Source: Streptomyces daqingensis (lineage in GTDB: Bacteria > Actinomycetota > Actinomycetes > Streptomycetales > Streptomycetaceae). From it: DNA of 64,000 nucleotides. Location: contig NZ_BMMP01000001.1 of assembly GCF_014645895.1 (NCBI RefSeq), positions 1 through 64,000 on the forward strand, read 5' to 3'. Of the stretch, positions 17,096-26,452 are shown piece by piece. Within the stretch, counting starts at the first letter, position 1, and the number at the start of each line of letters is the position of its first letter. A model generated the notes under the pieces. The model saw only the letters and a program-made list of their open reading frames with translations, had not been told where the DNA came from and did no database searches. The translations under genes and the position numbers were made by a program.

Positions 17096-17271
17096 CCCGT
17101 CCGCAACGGCACGGGGCATGACGCTCCGTGAGCGTCGAACCCCCGTGCCCGGGCCCCGGCCCGAGGCCCACGTCCCGGCACGCAGCCGCGTCGAACTGCC
17201 CCCCCGCCGTCCGGAGCCTGCCGCGGGCGGTGCGGCGGTCGTCAGGCATGCGTGCGTGCCACGATGCTGAC

Positions 17272-18585
17272 ATGCAGGTCATCGTGGTGGGTGCGGGCCA
17301 GGTCGGCCACACCGTGGTCAAGTCGCTCGCCGAGACGCACGAGTGCACGGTGATCGACCTCGACGAGGAGCGCCTGCAGGCCCTCTCGCACACCTACGAC
17401 GTGCGGATCACGCACGGTAGCGGCGTCCGCCGCGAGACGCTGCTCGAAGCGGGCGTGGCCGATGCCGACCTCGTCCTGGCGTGCACGTCGCGGGACGAGG
17501 TCAATCTGGTCATCGCGATGCTCGCCCGCAGGCTGTCGTCGGCGCGGACGGTGGTGCGCGCCACCGACATGGACTACCTGGCGGCCTGGCGCGCGGGCGA
17601 CCTGGACGTGGACCTCCTCGTCTCGACGGCGTTCGAGACCGCGAGCGCGGTAGCACGCGTCCTCGACGTTCCGGGCGCCCGCCACGTCGACTTCTTCGCC
17701 GGCGGGGAGGTGGTCGTACTCGGGATCGACGTGCGCGAGGAGAAGCCCCCGGAGTTCACCGGCTGCCTCAGTGGTGCCGCGGAGCGGCCCGCGGCGTCGC
17801 GGCTCGTCGCCGTCGTACGGGACGGGAGCTGGATCAAGCCCGGCTCCCCCGCGGAAGTCCGCCCCGGCGACTGGGCGATCGTGATGGCCTCGCTCCCCGC
17901 CGCGCGTGCGTGGAGCCGGCTGGTCGCGGGCGCCGACCCCGTCGACGACGTGGCGCTCTTCGGCGGCGGGCGCGTCGGGACGGCCGTCGCCCAGGTCCTG
18001 CTCGGCAAGGGGATCTCCGTGCGGCTCATCGAACCGGACCCGGTGCGGGCGCTCGCGGCCGCCGACTCGCTCGCCGGGGCGCGCGTGTTCCAGGGGACGG
18101 GCCTCGACCCGGAGTTCATCCGCCGCGAGCGCATCGGCACGGCCAGGGCGGCCGTGTTCGCCAGCGGCGACGACTCCCGCAACCTCCACGCCGCGGTACT
18201 GGCGAAGGCCCACGGGGTGGAGCTCACGATGACGGTCCTCCAAGACCCCGCCGCGGCCCCGGTCTTCGAGGCCGCGGGTGTCGACGTGACGATCGACCCC
18301 GGTGACGAGACCGCGGAGAAGATGGCCCGCTTCACGTTCCACGAACGTACGCACCAGGTGGCGATGCTGGAGGACGACCGTTTCGAGGTCCTCGACGTCA
18401 CCGTCCGGCCGGAGAGCCGGTTCGCGCACCGCCCTGTCGACGCGCTCCCCGGAGCCGGTGTGGGAGCCCTCGTCCGCGACGGCACGGCGCTCTTCCCCGG
18501 CGGGGACGACCTGCTGCGCCCCGGAGACCGCGCGATCGTCCTCACCGAGCCCGAGAACGCCCCGGCGATCGAGCGCGACCTGTGA
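17272..18585 (+). CDS. trkA: TrkA-type potassium uptake regulatory subunit (two RCK domains)
   Basis: A 437-residue cytoplasmic protein with two RCK halves. The first has the NAD-binding GAGQVG at residues 7-12 and the acidic VIDLDEER that follows; the second has GGGRVG at about 231 and its own TrkA-C tail. It gates the TrkH membrane subunit in response to nucleotides. GTGA overlap (18582) couples it to trkH. ATG 17272 gives the canonical N-terminus with no clear ribosome site, so the mRNA may be leaderless; an ATG at 17248 is also in frame. Confidence 0.92.
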   Translation: MQVIVVGAGQVGHTVVKSLAETHECTVIDLDEERLQALSHTYDVRITHGSGVRRETLLEAGVADADLVLACTSRDEVNLVIAMLARRLSSARTVVRATDMDYLAAWRAGDLDVDLLVSTAFETASAVARVLDVPGARHVDFFAGGEVVVLGIDVREEKPPEFTGCLSGAAERPAASRLVAVVRDGSWIKPGSPAEVRPGDWAIVMASLPAARAWSRLVAGADPVDDVALFGGGRVGTAVAQVLLGKGISVRLIEPDPVRALAAADSLAGARVFQGTGLDPEFIRRERIGTARAAVFASGDDSRNLHAAVLAKAHGVELTMTVLQDPAAAPVFEAAGVDVTIDPGDETAEKMARFTFHERTHQVAMLEDDRFEVLDVTVRPESRFAHRPVDALPGAGVGALVRDGTALFPGGDDLLRPGDRAIVLTEPENAPAIERDL

Positions 18586-20132
18586 CGCTCCCGCGCCTCA
18601 CGCCGGTCCGCCGGCGGCGCCCGTACCGGCGGATCGGCGTCGACGTGCGGACGGCACTGGGGACCGTCGGCGCTCTGCTCACGTGGTTCGCCGTCGCGTT
18701 CGCCGCCCCGGCGGCCGTCGCGCTCGCGTCGGGCGGACCGCCGTGGCCCTTCCTCGCCGCGGGACTCGGAGCGGCCGCGGCGGGCCTGGCGCTGAAGCGG
18801 CTGACGGGCAGGCGTCCCCCGCTGGGCGTCCGGGAGGGGTTCCTGGTCGTCGTCGCCGTCTGGCTGCTCGTGCCCGCCTTCGGTGCGCTGCCGTTCGTCC
18901 TGGGCCGCGTCCCGCAGCTTCGCCACCCCGTCGACGCGTACTTCGAGGCGATGTCGGGGTTCACCGCCACCGGCGCGACCGTCCTGACCGACGTGAGCGC
19001 GCTCGAACCCGCCATGCTCTTCTGGCGCCAGTCCACCCAGGTGCTGGGTGGACTGGGAGTCATCGTCCTCGCGCTGGCGGTGCTGCCGCGGCTGCGCATC
19101 GGCGGCCGTGAACTCCTCAGCTACGAGCTGCCGGGAGGCTCCGTCGAGGTCGAGTCGCTCGGTACGACCATCCGCGACACGGCCCAGCGGCTCTGGAAGG
19201 TCTACGTCGCGGTGACGGTGCTCGGCGTCCTGGCCCTCGCCTCCCTCGGGTGGAGCGGGCTGGACCGGCGCATGGACCTCGCCGGTGCGTTCTCCTACGG
19301 GACGTCGGCCGTGGCCCTCGGCGGATTCGCCCCCGACGCCGGCTCGGCCCGGGGTCTCGCCCCCGTGACGCAGTGGGTGCTGTGCGGGCTGATGACCGTC
19401 GCGGGAGTGAACCTGCTGCGGCTGTACCGCCTCGCCGCGCTGCGCCAGTACCGGGGCGTGGCCCGGGACGAGGAACTGCGGCTGTATCTCTGCCTTCTCG
19501 TCGTGGGCACCGCGGTCCTGGCTGCCGAACTCGTGCCGGGCGGTTCCGCGGAGGACGCGCTGGGAGACGTCCGGCACGCGGCGTTCCAGGCGGTCTCCAC
19601 CATGACCACCACCGGCCTGGCGACGCTGGACTGGTCGGCGTGGGGAACGCTCGCGACGGTCACCCTGCTGGGCCTGATGTTCGTCGGGGCCTGCGCCGGA
19701 TCGGCGAGCGGCTCCATCAAGGTCGTCCGCCACCTCACGCTCTTCCGCTTCGCCCGCCGCGAACTGGAACAGGCCGTCCATCCCGACGCCGTCATCCCGG
19801 TACGGGTCAGCGGAAGGGTCGTCGCGGCCCCCGCGCTCCGCTCCGTACTGCTGTTCGTCGTCCTCTACGTGGTCACGCTCGCCCTCGGGACGCTCTGCGT
19901 CGCCGTCGACGCCGCGACGGGCAAAGGCGGCACGGACGCGTTCACGGCACTGGGCGCCGCCGCGGCGTGCCTGGGGAACGTGGGCCCGGCGTTCGGCGAG
20001 GTGGGCCCGTTCGGTTCCTACGCGCCGCTCGGCCCGGTGTCGAAGACCGCCCTGACGGCCCTCATGCTGCTCGGCAGAATCGAGATCGTCCCCCTGGCGG
20101 TGCTGCTCCACCGGAGCTACTGGCGCGCGTAG
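18582..20132 (+). CDS. trkH: TrkH-family potassium uptake membrane subunit
   Basis: A 516-residue channel-like transporter with four pore repeats. Selectivity-loop sequences are seen at SGFTATGATVL, SAVALGGFAPD, STMTTTGLATLDW and LGNVGPAFGEVGP, and about ten transmembrane segments are evident. Together with the TrkA subunit encoded just upstream (four-base overlap) it forms a potassium uptake system. The N-terminus is Arg-rich and cytoplasmic. GTG 18582 is used because of the overlap with the trkA stop. Confidence 0.92.
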   Translation: MTLPRLTPVRRRRPYRRIGVDVRTALGTVGALLTWFAVAFAAPAAVALASGGPPWPFLAAGLGAAAAGLALKRLTGRRPPLGVREGFLVVVAVWLLVPAFGALPFVLGRVPQLRHPVDAYFEAMSGFTATGATVLTDVSALEPAMLFWRQSTQVLGGLGVIVLALAVLPRLRIGGRELLSYELPGGSVEVESLGTTIRDTAQRLWKVYVAVTVLGVLALASLGWSGLDRRMDLAGAFSYGTSAVALGGFAPDAGSARGLAPVTQWVLCGLMTVAGVNLLRLYRLAALRQYRGVARDEELRLYLCLLVVGTAVLAAELVPGGSAEDALGDVRHAAFQAVSTMTTTGLATLDWSAWGTLATVTLLGLMFVGACAGSASGSIKVVRHLTLFRFARRELEQAVHPDAVIPVRVSGRVVAAPALRSVLLFVVLYVVTLALGTLCVAVDAATGKGGTDAFTALGAAAACLGNVGPAFGEVGPFGSYAPLGPVSKTALTALMLLGRIEIVPLAVLLHRSYWRA

Positions 20133-20269
20133 CAGCCGCAAGCGGAACCGGAGGGCATCGAAAAGACCGTGGGCACCATCGATTTTTTCCTCTGGTTGGA
20201 GACGGACACCGCGACCTACGCTGCTGCGCACTCCCGGGTACCGGGGTCCCCACTCGTGTAGGAGCACCG

Positions 20270-21613
20270 ATGGCAGCCACGCCTGCGGATGACCGGACCA
20301 CGCAAAAAGGGCTACGGCGCAGTGTCATCGCCGGGTCGATAGGCGTACTCGTCCACTGGTTCGACTGGGCGGTCTACGCCTATATGGCCACGACGATGGC
20401 GGACATCTTCTTCCCCGACCAGGACGGCACGGCCAGTCTCCTTTCCGTGTTCGCCGTTTTCGCCGTCGCGTTCTTCGTGCGTCCTCTCGGGTCGGTCATC
20501 TTCGGGCATCTCGGAGACCGCTTCGGCCGCAAGAAGACCCTTTCGATGGTCATCATCTCGATGGCCGCCGGGACCCTTCTGCTCGGTCTCATTCCGAGCT
20601 ACGACACGATCGGTGTCGCGGCGCCGGTGCTCCTCGTCGTCGCCCGGGTCATACAGGGCCTCGCCGCCGGCGGCGAGTTCGGGTCGGCCGCCGCCTTCCT
20701 CGCGGAGTACTCGCCCGCGAAGCGCCGCGGCCTGGGGACCTCCTCGATCGAGGTCGGCTCCGTCCTCGGCTTCCTGCTGGCGTCCTTCGTGGTGTGGGCG
20801 CTGCACACGACGATGAGCGAGGAGACGATCCTCGCCAACGGCTGGCGCCTGCCCTTCCTGCTGACGGTGCCTCTCGCCCTCGTCGGGCTGTACATCCGCC
20901 TGAAGGTCGAGGACACCCCGGAGTACCGCGCGCTGGAAAAACTCGACACGGTCCCGGCGTCGCCCGTCGCCGAGGTCTTCAAGAGCAACCGCAGGCAGTT
21001 CCTGCAGACCGTCGGCGTCGAGACCTTCATGAACTGCACGTTCTACGTGGTGCTCGTCTACCTCCTCACGTACCAGGAGGAGGTAGTGGGGCTGCATCCG
21101 GATCAGGCGGCCCTGCTGTCGACGGTCGCGTCCCTGGTCGCCATCGCCCTCATCCCCCTCTCGGGCATGGCCTCCGACCGGGTGGGGCGCAAGCCGGTCC
21201 TGCTGACCGCCGCCGGACTGCTCATCGCGGGCGCCGTGCCCCTCTTCGCCCTCATGCGGCAGGGCTCCGAGGCGGCCGCCTTCGCGGCCACCGCCGGGCT
21301 CGCGGCCATCCTGGCGGTCATCCTCGGAACGCACTCCGCGACCGTCGCCGAGCTCTTCCCGACCCGCACCCGGCAGAGCGGGCTGTCCATGGCGTACGCC
21401 ATCGCGGGCGCCTTCTTCGCCGGCACGCTGCCGTATCTCAACACGTGGCTCATCTCGGTCACGGACGATCCGATGGTCCCGGCCTACACCCTCGTCGCCG
21501 TCGGCGTCGTGGGGCTGCTGACGGTGCTGACGATCCCGGAGACCAAGGGCACCGACCTCCTCCATGAGGCGGACAAACCAGCAGGTGGACGAGTTTCCGC
21601 GCCCGTAGACTGA
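20270..21613 (+). CDS. MHS-family metabolite:proton symporter (MFS)
   Basis: A 447-residue, twelve-helix major facilitator. FGHLGDRFGRKKTLSMVII between helices 2 and 3 and GLAAGGEFGSAAAFLAEYSP in helix 4 are diagnostic of the metabolite:H+ symporter group that imports organic acids, betaines and related compounds. ATG 20270 has AGGAG five bases upstream. It is the first gene of a plus-strand run with LysR, flavin monooxygenase, Rid protein, DUF1028 and amidohydrolase genes, and probably imports their substrate. Confidence 0.9.
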   Translation: MAATPADDRTTQKGLRRSVIAGSIGVLVHWFDWAVYAYMATTMADIFFPDQDGTASLLSVFAVFAVAFFVRPLGSVIFGHLGDRFGRKKTLSMVIISMAAGTLLLGLIPSYDTIGVAAPVLLVVARVIQGLAAGGEFGSAAAFLAEYSPAKRRGLGTSSIEVGSVLGFLLASFVVWALHTTMSEETILANGWRLPFLLTVPLALVGLYIRLKVEDTPEYRALEKLDTVPASPVAEVFKSNRRQFLQTVGVETFMNCTFYVVLVYLLTYQEEVVGLHPDQAALLSTVASLVAIALIPLSGMASDRVGRKPVLLTAAGLLIAGAVPLFALMRQGSEAAAFAATAGLAAILAVILGTHSATVAELFPTRTRQSGLSMAYAIAGAFFAGTLPYLNTWLISVTDDPMVPAYTLVAVGVVGLLTVLTIPETKGTDLLHEADKPAGGRVSAPVD

Positions 21614-21672
21614 GCGGGCGGCGAGGGCATGGACGGTGTGCCTTCCGCGGCCCGTGACGGACGGGAGGGCCG

Positions 21673-22596
21673 ATGCTCAACGTGACCCTGCGGCAGCTCG
21701 ACTACCTCGTCGCGGTCGCCGAGCACGGCACGGTCACCGCCGCGGCGCAGGCCCTGCATCTCTCCCAGTCGACGGTGTCGACGGCGATCGCCGACCTCGA
21801 GCACATCCTCAAGATCAGCCTGTTCGTGCGGCACGCCCGCGGGCTGTCGCTCACCCGCGACGGCGAGATGGTCCTCGCCGAGGCCAGGCACCTGCTGCGG
21901 GACGCCGCGAACCTCGAACGGCGTGCGGCCGGGCTCAGAGGCGAACTGGCGGGGGAGCTGCACATCGGGTGCTACTCGACGATCGCGCCGCTGCTGCTGC
22001 CCGCCGTCGTCACCGAGTTCATGCACCGCTACCCGGCCGTCGACGTGAACTTCTCGGAGGGGTCGCAGAACGCGCTGCTGGAGGAGATGGACCAGGGGAA
22101 GAGCGACGTGGCCGTCATGTACGCGTACCGGTTCCGGGACCGCCTGACGGACCTCGGCCACGCGGCCACCAAGCTCACCGCCGTGCCGCCACACGTCCTG
22201 CTGCATCCGGAGCACCGTCTCGCCCAGTCGGACACCGTGTCCCTGCGCGATCTGGCCGGGGAGCCCTACATCCTCTTCGACCTCGAACCGGGCGGGCAGT
22301 ACTTCCTCTCCCTTTTCGACGCGGAGGGCGTGAGACCCGACATCCGCTTCCGCACGCCCAATTCGGAACTCGTGCGCTGCCTCGTCGCCCGGGGCGCGGG
22401 ATATTCGCTGCTGAGCCAGCGGCCGCGGACGACCGTCAGCTACGAGGGACTTCCGTATGTGACGAGAGAACTCACCGCAGGGCACGAAGGACTCGACGTC
22501 GTCGCCGTCACGCCGGGCGACCGCATGCGCAGCCAGCGGGTCGTCACGTTCATCGAGATGGCCGTGGAGCTCCTCAGACCCGAGGTATTGAATTAA
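21673..22596 (+). CDS. LysR-family transcriptional regulator
   Basis: A 307-residue LysR regulator: winged HTH at about 1-60 (LRQLDYLVAVAEHGTVTAAA, LSQSTVSTAIADLE), then the periplasmic-binding-like effector domain (ELHIGCYSTIAPLLLP onward). It lies in the same orientation between the symporter and the monooxygenase genes, so it most likely controls this catabolic run in response to its substrate. The stop is TAA, rare in this genome, and the 60-base gap to the symporter suggests co-transcription or a weak internal promoter. Confidence 0.92.
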   Translation: MLNVTLRQLDYLVAVAEHGTVTAAAQALHLSQSTVSTAIADLEHILKISLFVRHARGLSLTRDGEMVLAEARHLLRDAANLERRAAGLRGELAGELHIGCYSTIAPLLLPAVVTEFMHRYPAVDVNFSEGSQNALLEEMDQGKSDVAVMYAYRFRDRLTDLGHAATKLTAVPPHVLLHPEHRLAQSDTVSLRDLAGEPYILFDLEPGGQYFLSLFDAEGVRPDIRFRTPNSELVRCLVARGAGYSLLSQRPRTTVSYEGLPYVTRELTAGHEGLDVVAVTPGDRMRSQRVVTFIEMAVELLRPEVLN

Positions 22597-22874
22597 CCGA
22601 ACGGACCTACGGAAATCCGTTCTGGCTGGCGGCACTTCCTCTCCGTACGATGATGAACGAAATCCCCGGGCGACGCCGCCGTGACGGATTCGCCGCGTGC
22701 GGCGACGCCGCATGCGGAACCCGTCGCATTCCGGAATGCGGGGGCCCCGGCGAGGCCGCCGGACCGACCGGGGCGCCGCCGATCTCGTTCCGTCCGGGGC
22801 CGTTCGCCGGAATGCGAAGCCACGCGGCCGGATCCGGCTCGCGGGCACAGCAGACGAAGTCAGTGGAGGTACGG

Positions 22875-24140
22875 ATGTCGAGCACAGCGACGGAGGTTCT
22901 CGTCGTCGGCGGTGGCCAGGCCGGGATCGCGATGAGCGAGCACCTCGGCGCCTACGGCGTCCCGCACGTCGTCCTGGAGCGTGAACGCCTCGCGGAGCGG
23001 TGGCGTACGGCGCGGTGGGACTCCCTCGTGGCGAACGGCCCGGCGTGGCACGACCGCTTCCCGAACCTGGAGTTCCGGTGCGACCCCGACGCCTTCCCCA
23101 CGAAGGACGAGGTGGCCGCCTACCTCGCCGAGTACGCGGAGAGGATCGGCGCTCCGATACGCAGCGGGGTAGAGGTCACCTCCGTCACCAAGAACATCGG
23201 CGAGCCCGGCTTCCGCGCGACGACGTCGGAGGGCACAGTCGACGCCCGCTACGTGGTGGCCGCGACGGGGCCCTTCCAGAAGCCGGTGATCCCGCCCGTC
23301 GTGCCGGGCTCGGCACGCGTCCACCAGATCCATTCCCACGACTACCACCATCCGGGCCAACTCCCGGACGGCGGCGTCCTCGTGGTCGGATCGGGGTCCT
23401 CCGGGGTGCAGATAGCCGACGAACTGCGGCGGGCGGGCCGGGAGGTCCACCTCGCCGTCAGCCCGCACGACAGGCCCCCGCGCCGCTACCGCGGCCGCGA
23501 CTTCGTCTGGTGGCTCGGCGTCCTCAACAAGTGGGAGGCCGCGACCCCGCCCCAGGGCGCCCAGCACGTGACGATCGCGGTCAGCGGCGCACGCGGCGGC
23601 CACACCGTCGACTTCCGCGACCTCGCCGCAGAGGGCATCACACTGGTCGGCAGCGCCGAGTCGTGGGAGGACGGGAAGATCCGCTTCGCCCCGGACCTCG
23701 AGCACAACATCGCCCAGGGCGACCACAACCACCTGTCGCTACTGCGGGAGGCCGACGCCTACGTCGAGCGCAACGGGCTCGACCTGCCCGCCGAGCCGGA
23801 AGCCCACCGCCTCCGCCCCGCCCCGGAGTGCGTGACGAACCCGCTGCGCGAACTCGACCTCGCGGCGGCGAACGTCACCTCGATCGTCTGGGCCACCGGC
23901 TACACGCAGGACTTCGGCTGGCTGAAGGTCGACGCGTTCGACGAGCAGGGGCGTCCCCGGCACCGGCGGGGCATCTCCTCGGAGCCCGGCGTCTTCTTCC
24001 TCGGTCTGCCCTGGCAGTCACGACGGGGGTCGAGCTTCATCTGGGGCGTCTGGCACGACGCGAAGTTCCTCGCCGACCACATCATGATCCGCCGCTCCTA
24101 CCGCGCCTACGGCTCCGTGGAGGAGCCCGCGGTCCTGTGA
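22875..24140 (+). CDS. Flavin-dependent (FMO/CzcO-like) monooxygenase
   Basis: A 421-residue class B flavoprotein. FAD-binding GGGQAG is at about 12-17, the FMO-type region HSHDYHHPG at about 154, and a second dinucleotide-binding site GSGSSG (for NADPH) at about 173-178; VWATGYTQDFGW is the conserved ATGY motif. It inserts oxygen at a nitrogen, sulfur or carbonyl position of an unknown substrate. ATG 22875 has GGAGGT upstream. Gene order (next: Rid, DUF1028, M20 hydrolase) suggests it creates an unstable imine or N-oxide intermediate handled downstream; that is inference. Confidence 0.88.
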   Translation: MSSTATEVLVVGGGQAGIAMSEHLGAYGVPHVVLERERLAERWRTARWDSLVANGPAWHDRFPNLEFRCDPDAFPTKDEVAAYLAEYAERIGAPIRSGVEVTSVTKNIGEPGFRATTSEGTVDARYVVAATGPFQKPVIPPVVPGSARVHQIHSHDYHHPGQLPDGGVLVVGSGSSGVQIADELRRAGREVHLAVSPHDRPPRRYRGRDFVWWLGVLNKWEAATPPQGAQHVTIAVSGARGGHTVDFRDLAAEGITLVGSAESWEDGKIRFAPDLEHNIAQGDHNHLSLLREADAYVERNGLDLPAEPEAHRLRPAPECVTNPLRELDLAAANVTSIVWATGYTQDFGWLKVDAFDEQGRPRHRRGISSEPGVFFLGLPWQSRRGSSFIWGVWHDAKFLADHIMIRRSYRAYGSVEEPAVL

Positions 24141-24195
24141 GCGGGGGAGCGGTTCCGCGTACCGTCCGGCAGCCCCGCGAGACTGGAGAACTCCC

Positions 24196-24612
24196 GTGAA
24201 GCACACCAGAATCCGCACCTTCAACACCAAGGACACCTACCCCGAGCAGAACCTCGACAACGACCTGTGCCAGGCCGTCGTCGCAGACGGCGTCGTATAC
24301 CTGCGGGGCCAGATCGGGCAGGACCTCGAAACCGGCGAGAGCGTCGGCATCGGCGACGTCGAGGCGCAGGCGGAGAAGGCGATGGCGAACATCGCCATGC
24401 TGCTGGAGGAGGCGGGCGGCGAGCTCGAGGACGTCGTCAAGGTCGTCGTGTACCTCACCGACATCCGCTACCGCGAAGCCGTCTACCGCGTGATGGGGCG
24501 CTGGCTCAAGGGCGTCTTCCCCGTCTCGACCGGCATCGTGGTCGAGGCCCTCGCCCGCCCGGAGTGGCTCGTGGAGATCGACGCGACGGCGGTTCTCGGG
24601 GGGCGCGCATGA
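24196..24612 (+). CDS. Rid (YjgF/YER057c/UK114) family protein
   Basis: A 138-residue Rid-fold trimer-forming protein, identified by YLRGQIGQDLETGE, EEAGGELEDVVKVVVYLTD and the C-terminal VEIDATAV. Canonical RidA hydrolyses reactive enamines/imines using an Arg in the FPARS segment. Here the equivalent segment reads FPVSTG, so the catalytic Arg seems absent, as in the pathway-specific Rid subgroups. Its stop overlaps the DUF1028 start (ATGA at 24609), placing it firmly in the catabolic operon. Confidence 0.88.
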   Translation: MKHTRIRTFNTKDTYPEQNLDNDLCQAVVADGVVYLRGQIGQDLETGESVGIGDVEAQAEKAMANIAMLLEEAGGELEDVVKVVVYLTDIRYREAVYRVMGRWLKGVFPVSTGIVVEALARPEWLVEIDATAVLGGRA

Positions 24613-25277
24613 CGTTCTCGATCCTGGCCAGGGACGGCTCCGGCGCCTTCGGCATGGCCGTGACCTCGTCCTCCCCGTGCGTGGCGGCTCGCTGCCTCCA
24701 TCTGCGGTGCGGCGTGGGGGCCGTGGCCTCCCAGAACATCACCGACCCCCGCTTCGGCGACTGGCTCCTCGACAGGCTCGCCGAGGGGGACCCGGCCGGC
24801 GAGGCCCTGGCGAGGCTCCGCGAGCACGACGGCACGATGGACTACCGCCAGGTGGCCGTCGTCGCGGCGCAGGGCGCTCCGGCCGTGCACAGCGGCGGGC
24901 GGACCCTCGGCGTCCACCACGCGCGGACGTCGGACCACGCGGCGGCCGCCGGCAACCTGCTCGACAGCACCGGAGTCGTCGACGCGGTCCTGGAGGGATT
25001 CGAGTCCGCCGGCGGGGAGTTCGAGCAGAGGCTGCTCGCAGCGCTGGGCGCGGGTCTGGCGGCAGGCGGCGAAGCCGGCGACCTCCACTCGGCCGGCCTG
25101 GCGGTCGTACGCGACGCCGGCTGGCGCGAGACGGACCTCCGCGTCGACTGGAGCGGGACGCCCCTCGCCGATCTGGGCGCACTGCTGGACGTATGGCTGC
25201 CGCAGCGGCAGGACTACGTGACGCGAGGCATCGACCCCAGCACGGCCCCGGCGTACGGGGTGCCCGGCGATGAGTGA
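24609..25277 (+). CDS. DUF1028 (Ntn-hydrolase-like) protein
   Basis: A 222-residue DUF1028 protein: TFSILARDGSGAFGMAVTSS at the start, then CGVGAVASQNITDPRFG and TLGVHHARTSDHAAAAGNLL, all family hallmarks. The fold resembles Ntn hydrolases, which cleave amides with an N-terminal or near-terminal nucleophile; the family's reaction is not established. Overlaps both neighbours (four bases with Rid, eight with the amidohydrolase), so the three proteins are made together. Confidence 0.88.
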   Translation: MTFSILARDGSGAFGMAVTSSSPCVAARCLHLRCGVGAVASQNITDPRFGDWLLDRLAEGDPAGEALARLREHDGTMDYRQVAVVAAQGAPAVHSGGRTLGVHHARTSDHAAAAGNLLDSTGVVDAVLEGFESAGGEFEQRLLAALGAGLAAGGEAGDLHSAGLAVVRDAGWRETDLRVDWSGTPLADLGALLDVWLPQRQDYVTRGIDPSTAPAYGVPGDE

Positions 25278-26406
25278 CGTCAAGAGCCGCATCCAGGACG
25301 GCGTCGAAGCCGTCCGCGACGAACTGATCGCACTGTCGGAGGACTTGCACCGCCACCCGGAGACGGCCTGGGAAGAGGTCGAGTCCGCCGGGAAGGTGGC
25401 CGAGGTCCTCGGCCGCAACGGCTTCGAGATCACGCGGAACTTCGTCGGTCTTCCCACGGCCTTCCACGCCCGCCTCGGATCGGGAAGCCGGCGCATCGGC
25501 TTCATGGCCGAGTACGACGCCCTGCCGGGCATCGGGCACGCGTGCGGCCACAACCTGATCTCGGCGATGTCGGCGGGCGCGGCCATCGCCCTGGCCCGGC
25601 GAGCGGGCGAACTGGACCTCACCGTCGAGGTGTTCGGCACCCCTGCCGAGGAGGGCGGCGGCGGCAAGATCGAGATGCTCGACCGCGGCGCGTTCGAGGG
25701 GCTCGACTTCGCGATGATGGCCCACCCCGCCCCGGTGGACGTCGCCCGTGCCGCCCCCTTCGCGGTGTCGCACTCGGCCGTCCGCTACACGGGCAAGGCG
25801 GCGCACGCGGCGGCGTACCCCACCCATGGCCGGAACGCCGCGGACGCGTTCACCGTCGCGCAGGTCGCCATCGGGCTGCTGCGCCAGCAACTGCCCCCGA
25901 GCGTCCGCGTGCACGGCATCGTCACCTCGGGCGGGGAGGCGCCGAACGCCATCCCGCAGACGACCCGCGGGCGTTGGTACGTGCGGGCGAAGGACATGGC
26001 TGAACTCGCCGAGACCGAGGAGAAGGTGCGCCGCTGCTTCGAGGCCGGCGCCCTCGCCACCGGGTGCGAGCTGGAGATCGAGCCGGAGTCCCAGCCGTAC
26101 TCCGACTTCCGCACCCATGAGGCCGCGTTGGAGCTGTACGAGCGGAACGCCGTGCGGCTGGGGCGCCGGCTCGTCACCGAGGGCGCCGAGATGCAGATGA
26201 GCCGCGCGTCGACCGACATGGGCAACGTCTCGCACGTCGTCCCCGCCATCCACCCCTACGTCGGGCTCGACTGCTTCCCGGTCCTCAACCACCAGAAGGA
26301 GTTCGCCGACCACTGCGTCGGTGAGGCCGCCGAACGCGCCATCACCGACGGTGCGACGGCGCTCGCCTGGACGGCGGCCGACCTGGCACAGCGCTGGATG
26401 AACTGA
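25270..26406 (+). CDS. M20-family amidohydrolase (PM20D2/AbgB-like)
   Basis: A 378-residue zinc hydrolase. GIGHACGHNLIS supplies the first metal ligands, EVFGTPAEEGGGGKIEM the catalytic Glu pair, and STDMGNVSHVVPAIHP the last ligand region; these exact forms are typical of the PM20D2/AbgB branch, which cleaves amide bonds of p-aminobenzoyl-glutamate or beta-alanyl dipeptides. The dimerisation lid lies at about 175-285. It is the last gene of the operon and probably releases an amino acid or acid from an amide intermediate. Confidence 0.9.
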   Translation: MSDVKSRIQDGVEAVRDELIALSEDLHRHPETAWEEVESAGKVAEVLGRNGFEITRNFVGLPTAFHARLGSGSRRIGFMAEYDALPGIGHACGHNLISAMSAGAAIALARRAGELDLTVEVFGTPAEEGGGGKIEMLDRGAFEGLDFAMMAHPAPVDVARAAPFAVSHSAVRYTGKAAHAAAYPTHGRNAADAFTVAQVAIGLLRQQLPPSVRVHGIVTSGGEAPNAIPQTTRGRWYVRAKDMAELAETEEKVRRCFEAGALATGCELEIEPESQPYSDFRTHEAALELYERNAVRLGRRLVTEGAEMQMSRASTDMGNVSHVVPAIHPYVGLDCFPVLNHQKEFADHCVGEAAERAITDGATALAWTAADLAQRWMN

Positions 26407-26452
26407 CCCGACAGGACGGACGGGACGAGGCGGGCCGGCGGGCCCGGGAGTC

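Noticed and set aside
17574..20267. 897-codon minus-strand open frame opposite trkA and trkH
   Set aside because: Caused by high third-position GC; its Arg/Gly/Ala-rich sequence matches no family, while the plus strand holds clear Trk proteins.
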